Positions 1 to 5,182 of a DNA stretch of 6,747 nucleotides are shown here, one piece after another; positions within the stretch are counted from its first letter, which is position 1, and each line of letters begins with the position of its first letter. Made by a program: the position numbers and the translations under genes. Location of the stretch: NCBI GenBank assembly GCA_016297535.1, contig JAEDGL010000129.1, forward strand, positions 1-6,747. The letters are read 5' to 3'. This DNA comes from Clostridia bacterium. GTDB lineage: Bacteria; Bacillota; Clostridia; Christensenellales; Aristaeellaceae. The notes under the pieces are model-generated. The model did not search any database. It saw only the letters and a list, made by a program, of their open reading frames with translations, and was not told the DNA's origin.

Positions 1-32
1 AAAACTCCCCGCCCGCCCGGCAAAGCCGGGCG
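1..32 (-). terminator. Second GC-rich hairpin downstream of nadE, possible back-up terminator
   Basis: Positions 14-21 (CGCCCGGC) and 25-32 (GCCGGGCG) form a perfect 8-bp stem with a 3-base loop. On the minus strand the stem is followed by GGCGGGGAG and then TTTT reaching the window edge. The T tract is too far from the stem for a classic terminator, and its continuation cannot be seen. Confidence 0.35.
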
Positions 33-35
33 ATA

Positions 36-70
36 CGAACCAAAGTCAGAGGGGCCGCGGCCCCTCTGAC
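36..70 (-). terminator. Probable terminator after nadE built on a perfect 26-base palindrome
   Basis: Positions 45-70 are a perfect inverted repeat (13 + 13 bases; outer arms GTCAGAGGGG and CCCCTCTGAC). In RNA this gives an 11-bp stem with a CGCG loop. On the minus strand it is followed by TTTGGTTCG, a short interrupted T tract, so it could end the nadE transcript about 60 bases after the stop codon. The plus-strand side (AACTCCC) has no T tract. The tail is weak for an intrinsic terminator, so a role in mRNA 3'-end protection or as an intergenic repeat is also possible. Confidence 0.6.
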
Positions 71-99
71 AACTCCCTGTAAGGTTTTTCGACAGTCTG

Positions 100-133
100 A
101 GGTATTCCCCCGGACGAATGCCTGTTTCGTTTA
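100..133 (+). terminator. Weak hairpin next to the nadE stop codon, possible plus-strand terminator
   Basis: AGGTATTC (100-107) and GAATGCCT (116-123) pair over 8 bp with one wobble in plus-strand RNA and an 8-base loop; on the minus strand that wobble becomes an A-C mismatch. GTTTCGTTTA follows on the plus strand. This would suit the end of a convergent gene beyond the left edge, but no such gene is visible and chance is a real alternative. Confidence 0.25.
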
Positions 134-1978
134 TCCAATGGGCTTGATATCGGAGGGCATCTGCCAGCCTCCGCGCGGGCTCAGGCTGACCGGCCCGGTC
201 TGCGGGCCGTCGGGAGCGCAGCTGCGCTTGAACTGCTGGGTATAGAAGCGCCACAGGAAGGTATCCAGCTGCTGGGCAATCTGTTGTTCGTCATACACGC
301 CGTCAAAGGCCTGCGCGGCAAGCAGCTGCATTTTTTCGCGGGAGGCGCCGCTTTGCATGAAGTGGTACAGAAAGAAATCATGCAGCGCGTAATCGCCCAG
401 AATATCCTCCGTGCGCTGCTGCAATTCCCCCTCGGAAACCGGCAGCAGCTCGGGGCTGACGGGCGTATCCACCACATCCTGACAGATGGCGGCCACCTGC
501 GCGTCAAAGCTGTGGGCGCTGAGGTAGCGGGTCAGGCTTCGCAGGCAGGTTTTGGTTACGGTGCAGTTAACGTTGTACATGCTCATGTGGTCGCCGTTAT
601 AGGTGCAAAAGCCAAGCGCTTCCTCGCTCAGGTCGCCGGTGCCCAGCACAATGCCGCCCACCCGGTTGGCGTAATCCATCAAAATCTGGGTGCGTTCGCG
701 CGCCTGGGCGTTTTCGTAGGTGACATCGTGCCTGTCCTCCGGCTGTCCGATATCGGCAAAATGCTGGCGAACCGCCGCGGCGATCGGGATTTCGCTGCGG
801 GATACGCCCAGCGCCTCCATCAGGCGGTCGGCGTTGGATTTGGTGCGCGCGCCCGTGCCCATGCCCGGCATGGTAATGGCATGCACGGCCTTGCGGCTGA
901 TGCCCAGCACATCCATGGTGCGGGCGGCAATCAGCAGCGCCAGCGTGGAATCCAGTCCGCCGGATACGCCGATCACCACCTGCTGGCAATGGATGGCCTT
1001 CAGGCGGGAGGCCAGCCCCATGCACTGGATCTGGGCGATTTCCTCCAGCTCCTCCTCGGACCTGGGCACAAAGGGCAGGGGCTCGTACGTGCGCAGCAGC
1101 GGCGGCTCAAACGCGGGCGCGTCCTCCAGGCGGCAGATGCGCACGCTGTCCGCCATCGCGCGGAAGGCGGGGTCCCGCTGCCGCTGAAAGCGCAGCATTT
1201 CCACATCCACATCCGCAAGCGCCATGCCGCCGTCCATGCAAAAGCGTTTTCCCTGCGCCAGAATATCGCCGTTTTCCGCGATGGCGGTGCAGCCGTCGAA
1301 CACCTCGTCGCCGGTGCTTTCGCCAAAGCCTGCGCTGGCGTAGACATAGCCCGCGTGCAGGCGGGCGCTGTGCTCCCTGAGCATGGAGAGACGGCGGTTC
1401 TGCTTGCCCGTTTGCGCGCTGGAGGCAGCCGGGTTCAAGATCAGGTCCGCGCCCTGGAGCGCCAGCTGGGTGCCGGGGGTGCAGGGCACCCACAGATCCT
1501 GGCAGATTTCCACCCCAAAGGTAAAGCTGCCCAGGTCAAACAGCTGACTGGCGTACAGAACCACCGTTTCGCCGTTGATGCTCAGCTCCTCCTTTACGCC
1601 CGCGCCGCTGGCAAAGCGGCGGCTTTCGGGCAGGTGCACCTGCGGCACCAGGCCGCGCACACGCCCACCCTGCAGCACCGCCGCGCAATTGTACAGCCGT
1701 CCGCGCACCGCCACGGGCAGGCCGACGACAGCGGCCATCCGCCCCGTGCGGGCAGCCAGCCGCAGCAGCCCTTCCCACGCGGCCTGCTGCAGCTGCGGGC
1801 GCAGCGCCAGATCGCCCACCGTATAGCCGGTCAGGCACATTTCCGGAAACACGGCCGCCTGCACGCCCTTTTGCTCCAGCGTTTTAATGGCGGACAGCAG
1901 CTCGTTCTCATTGGCCTGCACATCTCCCAGATGAAGCGGCAGGCTGACGGCGGCAACACGGGCAAAACCTTTGGGCAT
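131..1978 (-). CDS. nadE: NAD+ synthetase, long glutamine-dependent form with atypical glutaminase site (615 aa)
   Basis: NadE makes NAD+ from nicotinic acid adenine dinucleotide, ATP and ammonia in the cytoplasm, the last step of NAD synthesis. Residues 1 to ~275 are a nitrilase-type (CN hydrolase) domain that normally releases ammonia from glutamine. Residues ~305-615 are the synthetase domain, with the ATP-binding SGGLDS (339-344), MPGMGTGART, HDVTYENAQARERTQILMD, LGTGDLSEEALGF, YNGDHMSMYNVN, and the C-terminal ELHDFFLYHF-like and QQFKRS motifs followed by LSPRGGWQMPSD. In the nitrilase part, Glu46 (FPEMCLTGY) and Cys159 (GVEICQDLW) of the Glu-Lys-Cys triad are present. The lysine expected in the family motif VPK is instead Gln113 (LVPQVHLP; codon at 1640-1642), and the following loop is shortened. 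The length is slightly below the ~635-650 I recall for Clostridia homologues. The start is supported by AGAAGGAGGG just upstream. It is probably the last gene of the operon. The synthetase assignment is firm; glutamine use is doubtful. Confidence 0.95.
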   Translation of the reverse strand: MPKGFARVAAVSLPLHLGDVQANENELLSAIKTLEQKGVQAAVFPEMCLTGYTVGDLALRPQLQQAAWEGLLRLAARTGRMAAVVGLPVAVRGRLYNCAAVLQGGRVRGLVPQVHLPESRRFASGAGVKEELSINGETVVLYASQLFDLGSFTFGVEICQDLWVPCTPGTQLALQGADLILNPAASSAQTGKQNRRLSMLREHSARLHAGYVYASAGFGESTGDEVFDGCTAIAENGDILAQGKRFCMDGGMALADVDVEMLRFQRQRDPAFRAMADSVRICRLEDAPAFEPPLLRTYEPLPFVPRSEEELEEIAQIQCMGLASRLKAIHCQQVVIGVSGGLDSTLALLIAARTMDVLGISRKAVHAITMPGMGTGARTKSNADRLMEALGVSRSEIPIAAAVRQHFADIGQPEDRHDVTYENAQARERTQILMDYANRVGGIVLGTGDLSEEALGFCTYNGDHMSMYNVNCTVTKTCLRSLTRYLSAHSFDAQVAAICQDVVDTPVSPELLPVSEGELQQRTEDILGDYALHDFFLYHFMQSGASREKMQLLAAQAFDGVYDEQQIAQQLDTFLWRFYTQQFKRSCAPDGPQTGPVSLSPRGGWQMPSDIKPIG

Positions 1979-1984
1979 AACGAA

Positions 1985-1994
1985 CCCTCCTTCT
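1985..1994 (-). promoter_or_regulatory. Ribosome binding site of nadE
   Basis: AGAAGGAGGG on the minus strand lies about 6-7 bases before the nadE ATG at 1978 and supports that start. The 30-base gap to the NYN stop codon leaves no room for a promoter outside coding sequence. Confidence 0.85.
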
Positions 1995-2008
1995 GAAAGG
2001 AAAACCGT

Positions 2009-2998
2009 TTATGATACTTTGATCAGCATGTTTTTCTGCTCGTCCAGCTCCACGGTGATCAGCCCATCCTTTTCCATGGCCTTGAGCAAATCGCTGAAGC
2101 GCTTGAAGCCCAGGGCCTTTTCCGAAAAATCGGGATAGCTGGCCTGGATATCGGCCTTGAGGATGGAGGGGTTGATGCGCTCGAAGCCGTCCTCCTTGTA
2201 GCGGGACAGCTGCTCGCCCACGAGCGTTTTCCAATTTTCCCGGGTCATCTGCGCGGCGGCTTCGCCCTCCTTGCCGTTGGCCGCCACGGAAACCATCACG
2301 TTAAAGTTGTCCGAGCGGATGTGCAGGGCGCCAAACTGGCGGCTCAGCTTGTCCAGCAATTTTCCGAAGGTGGCGCAGCCGTAGGATTTTTCGTTAAAAT
2401 CCGGCCTCAGGCGCAGCAGGATGCCCTTGAGCTCGCTGGCGTAGAGCTCGTCGCGGTCGTTCTGCTCCTCCAGAATGCCCACCAGCACCTTGTTAAGCTC
2501 CTGATCATCCAGCGGCTCCTTATCAGCTGCGGTTTTCTTTTTGCCGGCGGGCTTGCGGGTGCGTCCGCCCACGTTTTCCAGAAACTGAAACTCGTTGCAG
2601 GCGTTGATGAAAATGGTGCTGGCCGCCTCGGAACGGCTGATGCCCAGCACAAACTTGCCCATGCTTTTCAGCCGGCCCACCAGCGGCGTGTAGTCGCTGT
2701 CGCCGGATACGATGCAGAAGCTGTCGATGAGCGGGTTGGTATAGGCCACCTCCAGCGCGTCGATCACCAGCAGGATATCGGCGTTGTTCTTCTGGCTGAT
2801 GCCGTAGCGCAGGCTGGGCACCACGGTAAAGGTGTTGCTCAGCAGCACCTCCTTGAGATCGGAGTACTTGTCGGTGTAGCCGTACACCTTGCCCAGCAGA
2901 ATATCGCCGCGGATTTTCACCTTTTCCAGCACGGAAAGCAGGGTTTCCACCTTGGCGCCGCAGTTTTCCAGATCCACAAACAATGCAAACTTGGCCAT
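2009..2998 (-). CDS. NYN (PIN-like) predicted ribonuclease with two OST-HTH/LOTUS domains (329 aa)
   Basis: Residues 1-143 form an NYN domain of the LabA/DUF88 group, a PIN-fold nuclease family that cleaves RNA with a metal held by acidic residues. The expected acids are present: D9 and E11 in FVDLEN, D74 and D80 in NNADILLVID, and D100 and D102 in SGDSDYTPLV. A basic Lys/Arg-rich linker follows (146-160). Two OST-HTH/LOTUS winged-helix modules come next, at about 165-238 and 253-328. Each carries the typical pattern: LRPDFNEKSYGCATFGKLL (197-215) and YPDFSEKALGFKRFSDLL (288-305). LOTUS domains are known or predicted to bind RNA, so this is probably a cytoplasmic RNA-processing or decay enzyme whose substrate is unknown. 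The same domain combination occurs in eukaryotic MARF1-type proteins. Its Shine-Dalgarno sequence overlaps the GntR stop codon, and nadE follows after 30 bases. The family assignment is firm; nuclease activity is inferred. Confidence 0.92.
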   Translation of the reverse strand: MAKFALFVDLENCGAKVETLLSVLEKVKIRGDILLGKVYGYTDKYSDLKEVLLSNTFTVVPSLRYGISQKNNADILLVIDALEVAYTNPLIDSFCIVSGDSDYTPLVGRLKSMGKFVLGISRSEAASTIFINACNEFQFLENVGGRTRKPAGKKKTAADKEPLDDQELNKVLVGILEEQNDRDELYASELKGILLRLRPDFNEKSYGCATFGKLLDKLSRQFGALHIRSDNFNVMVSVAANGKEGEAAAQMTRENWKTLVGEQLSRYKEDGFERINPSILKADIQASYPDFSEKALGFKRFSDLLKAMEKDGLITVELDEQKNMLIKVS

Positions 2999-3000
2999 AG

Positions 3001-3009
3001 CCTCTCCTT
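3001..3009 (-). promoter_or_regulatory. Ribosome binding site of the NYN gene, overlapping the GntR stop codon
   Basis: AAGGAGAGG on the minus strand overlaps the GntR TAA (3008-3010). The NYN ATG at 2998 follows after a short spacer. This points to cotranscription and probable translational coupling. Confidence 0.8.
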
Positions 3010-3724
3010 AAATGCGGAAGGTATACTTGTCGCCGCGAATCCACTGGCGGCTTAGATGCAGGGGCTGGCCGTGCTGGTCCAGCACCGTTTCATCCAGAAG
3101 CAGCAGCGCGTCGCCGGGCTGGCAGCCCAGATACCGCGCCGCCATGGGGGTGGCATGCCCCAGCGAGATATCGTGCACCGCCGAGGACGGGATGCACCCG
3201 CGCCGGGACAGGCGCTCGTAAAGCGAATCCTCCGCCGTTTCCCGCAGCAAAAAATCAAAGGCTTCGGGAAAACGGTTGATTTCCAGCATCACGGGGTCGC
3301 CGTCGCACAGCCGCAGGCGGATGATTTCCACCACGGGGCCGTCCGGCTGCAGGCCCAGCTTTTCGGCATCCTCGGAAGAGGCCGGAGCCAGCTCCGCGCT
3401 GATGAGGCGCGCGGCGGCGGTGTGCCCGTTCTGGCGGCAGGCCTGCGAAAAGCTGGTAATCTGCTGCAGATTGCGCTGGATGCGCTCCTGCGCCACATAG
3501 GTGCCCTTGCCCTGACGGCGCACCAGCAGCCCCTCCTGCACCAGATCCAGCATGGCCTTGCGCACGGTGACGCGGCTGATGCCGTAGCTTTCGCACAGCA
3601 CCTGCTCGCTGGGAATGCGCCCGCCGGAGGGATAAACCCCGGCCATGATATCGTTTCTCAGCCGCGACATCAGCTGCTGATACAGCGGGCTCTGGCTCTT
3701 TTTTTCCAAAAGCTGTTCTTGCAT
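3008..3724 (-). CDS. GntR-family transcriptional regulator, HutC/FarR type (wHTH + UTRA), 238 aa
   Basis: This is a cytoplasmic DNA-binding repressor or activator controlled by a small ligand. Residues 12-78 form the GntR winged helix-turn-helix: SPLYQQL, then RIPSEQVLCESYGISRVTVR (36-55) with the recognition helix, then the wing GKGTYVA (72-78). Residues from about 92 to 232 fit the UTRA effector domain, with PVVEIIRLRLCDGDPVMLE and a closing LHLSRQWIRGDKYTFRI. The length of 238 is normal for the HutC subfamily. The start is set at 3724 because GGAGGAAAC immediately precedes it and the family N-terminus begins there; an upstream in-frame extension to 3982 overlaps the exported-protein gene and is not GntR-like. 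UTRA domains commonly bind phosphosugars, fatty acids or histidine-pathway intermediates, but the ligand cannot be read from the sequence. No sugar or amino-acid pathway gene lies alongside, so the target may be its own operon or a distant locus. Confidence 0.94.
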   Translation of the reverse strand: MQEQLLEKKSQSPLYQQLMSRLRNDIMAGVYPSGGRIPSEQVLCESYGISRVTVRKAMLDLVQEGLLVRRQGKGTYVAQERIQRNLQQITSFSQACRQNGHTAAARLISAELAPASSEDAEKLGLQPDGPVVEIIRLRLCDGDPVMLEINRFPEAFDFLLRETAEDSLYERLSRRGCIPSSAVHDISLGHATPMAARYLGCQPGDALLLLDETVLDQHGQPLHLSRQWIRGDKYTFRI

Positions 3725-3734
3725 GTTTCCTCCG
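3725..3734 (-). promoter_or_regulatory. Ribosome binding site of the GntR gene
   Basis: CGGAGGAAAC fills the whole 10-base gap between the exported-protein stop codon (3735-3737) and the GntR ATG. It fixes the GntR start at 3724 and suggests translational coupling of the two genes. Confidence 0.85.
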
Positions 3735-5111
3735 TTATTCAATCCCAAGGAAGGCCAGAATGCCGGTTTGCTCCATATACGCAATCGCGTCGCTGATGAC
3801 GCCTGCGGGCAGCTCCAGCACAAAGGGCGCGGCGGCCAGCACAAGGGTAAGCGTAAAGCGCTCCCTGTACTCCTCCAGAAAGCTTTCGTTAAGGTGGAAG
3901 AAATCTTCCTGATCATCGTAGGCACGCTCGACAAGCGCGGTATGGGGAAGCTCCTGCACGGCGGCCCGGTATTCAAAGCCAAGGCAGGGCTTGCCGGTTT
4001 CGCTGTTCAGCGCGTCCACGGCCAGGCTAAGGTCGTAGGGCTTTTGGGCCGCGGTGCGGCTGTAGCGGTAGCGCAGGTTCAGCGGCGCTGCTTCCGCCGG
4101 CAGCAGGCTTCCTTCCAGGGCCGCCCAGGCGCTGCCCTGCGCGCTCAGCGCGTTTTCGGCAGGCAGGCCGTCCACCCCGGCGGATAGCCCGAGCAGGGTT
4201 TCTCCCTCCTGCAGGATGGTCAGCTGCACGGTAGCCTCCGACGCGGTTTTTTTGAGCTCCACCCACAGCTCGTAGCCCTCCTGATCCGGCAGGTACAGGG
4301 TGTGAAGGGTCTCGTCTTCCAAAACCGTCCTGCGGTACAGGGTGGTCTGGCCAAGCGTCCAGCTCTCCCCCTGAGCGGATACGGCGATGGACAGCCCCTG
4401 TTTTTCGGGATCCATGCCTTCCAGCCACAAATCCCACGCGGCCAGCTTGTCCGACGCCGTCCAGTCCATGCCCAGGTCGGTAAGCAGACAGGTGATGTAG
4501 TAGTAGGCCTTGCTGTAGTCATCCTCCAGCACAATGGCGTTGAGCTGCTGCGCCAGCGCCTGCAGCGGCTCGTAGGCAATGGTGCGGCTGCCCGTGCCCG
4601 CCGTTGCGGCGGCGATGGGGCCAGCGTACTGCCGCCACATTTCCACCGTGGCCTCCGGGTACAGCAGCAGCGCCAGATACTGCGTGGGAATGTTCATGTA
4701 GTAGTAGGGCTTGAGCATGAACTGGAAGAAGTTGTACATCTGGAAATGCACGCTCGCGCCGCCCAGCGCGGGGGAGCGCACATAGCGGAAGTTGTAATAC
4801 CCATCATACTCAAAGGGCAGGGAGAGCCTGTCATCCAGATACAGGCCGCCGTTAAAATACACGCGGTCCAGCGGCGAGGGAAAGCTTTGCGTATCCATGG
4901 AGCCGCGCAGGCTCAGCCGGTTCAGATAGCTTTCCCAGGCCCGGTAGTGCATCCTTCCGTCCTCCGGAAAGCCGTCCGCGTACAGGCGAAGGGACAGCTC
5001 CAGCTCGGAGTGCGTAACGGGCGTTCCATCATTGGTATCGGCAAAAGCGAATACCGGCAGCAGGCAAAAGCAAAGGCACAGCGCCAGTATGCGCGAATAA
5101 AGCGTTTTCAT
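3735..5111 (-). CDS. Exported protein of unknown function (458 aa)
   Basis: I do not recognise a family. The chosen ATG at 5111 begins a classic signal peptide: MKTLYSR, a hydrophobic core (residues 8-23, Cys/Leu-rich) and a probable signal peptidase I site A-F-A|D after residue 24. There is no clear lipobox, so the product is probably secreted or loosely wall-associated. The frame stays open upstream into typA (to 5312), but that extension is Arg/Pro/Ala-rich shadow sequence and would bury the signal peptide. Residues 85-151 are rich in Tyr and Phe, with motifs such as FEYDGYYNFRYV and KPYYYMNIP. Residues from about 230 to 400 look like alternating beta strands. The C-terminal ~40 residues are hydrophobic but contain Pro, Glu and Asp, so a membrane anchor is doubtful. 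It is the first gene of the putative operon and ends 10 bases before the GntR gene. A beta-rich sensor or ligand-binding role is possible but is only inference. Confidence 0.85.
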   Translation of the reverse strand: MKTLYSRILALCLCFCLLPVFAFADTNDGTPVTHSELELSLRLYADGFPEDGRMHYRAWESYLNRLSLRGSMDTQSFPSPLDRVYFNGGLYLDDRLSLPFEYDGYYNFRYVRSPALGGASVHFQMYNFFQFMLKPYYYMNIPTQYLALLLYPEATVEMWRQYAGPIAAATAGTGSRTIAYEPLQALAQQLNAIVLEDDYSKAYYYITCLLTDLGMDWTASDKLAAWDLWLEGMDPEKQGLSIAVSAQGESWTLGQTTLYRRTVLEDETLHTLYLPDQEGYELWVELKKTASEATVQLTILQEGETLLGLSAGVDGLPAENALSAQGSAWAALEGSLLPAEAAPLNLRYRYSRTAAQKPYDLSLAVDALNSETGKPCLGFEYRAAVQELPHTALVERAYDDQEDFFHLNESFLEEYRERFTLTLVLAAAPFVLELPAGVISDAIAYMEQTGILAFLGIE

Positions 5112-5123
5112 AAGGGGGAGGAG

Positions 5124-5131
5124 CCTCCTTT
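5124..5131 (-). promoter_or_regulatory. Ribosome binding site of the exported-protein gene, widely spaced
   Basis: AAAGGAGG on the minus strand is a near-perfect Shine-Dalgarno sequence, but it lies 12 bases from the ATG, more than the usual 5-9. The intervening bases can pair with it: GGAG and CTCC form a 4-bp hairpin (5128-5125 with 5120-5117). An alternative AAGGAGG/CCCCCTT pairing with one mismatch also fits (5130-5124 with 5118-5112). Either fold would hide the site or shorten its effective spacing. Confidence 0.7.
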
Positions 5132-5132
5132 C

Positions 5133-5171
5133 CGAAAGAAAAGCCCCCCGCGCGCCGCGAGGCACGCGGGG
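5133..5171 (-). terminator. Intrinsic terminator after typA
   Basis: On the minus strand an 11-bp stem (5171-5161 with 5156-5146) closes a TCGC tetraloop and is followed by GGCTTTTCTTTC. The stem is perfect in minus-strand RNA apart from one G-U wobble; in plus-strand RNA that pair becomes a C-A mismatch, which supports the minus direction. It begins 11 bases after the typA stop codon. The T-rich tail runs almost directly into the ribosome binding site of the next gene. Confidence 0.85.
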
Positions 5172-5182
5172 ACGGGCGCAGT

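Noticed and set aside
284..1996. 570-codon open frame on the plus strand, antisense to nadE
   Set aside because: It is rich in Ala, Gly, His and Gln with no recognisable domain, and it mirrors a well-supported conserved enzyme. High GC at third positions keeps antisense frames open; similar long plus-strand frames lie opposite the other four genes.
3735..3800. TATAT-containing stretch upstream of the GntR gene as a promoter
   Set aside because: There is an AT-rich -10-like patch but no recognisable -35 box at proper spacing, and it lies inside coding sequence.
3725..3982. 86-residue N-terminal extension of the GntR gene
   Set aside because: It overlaps the exported-protein gene, is low-complexity shadow sequence, and the ribosome binding site and family N-terminus both place the start at 3724.
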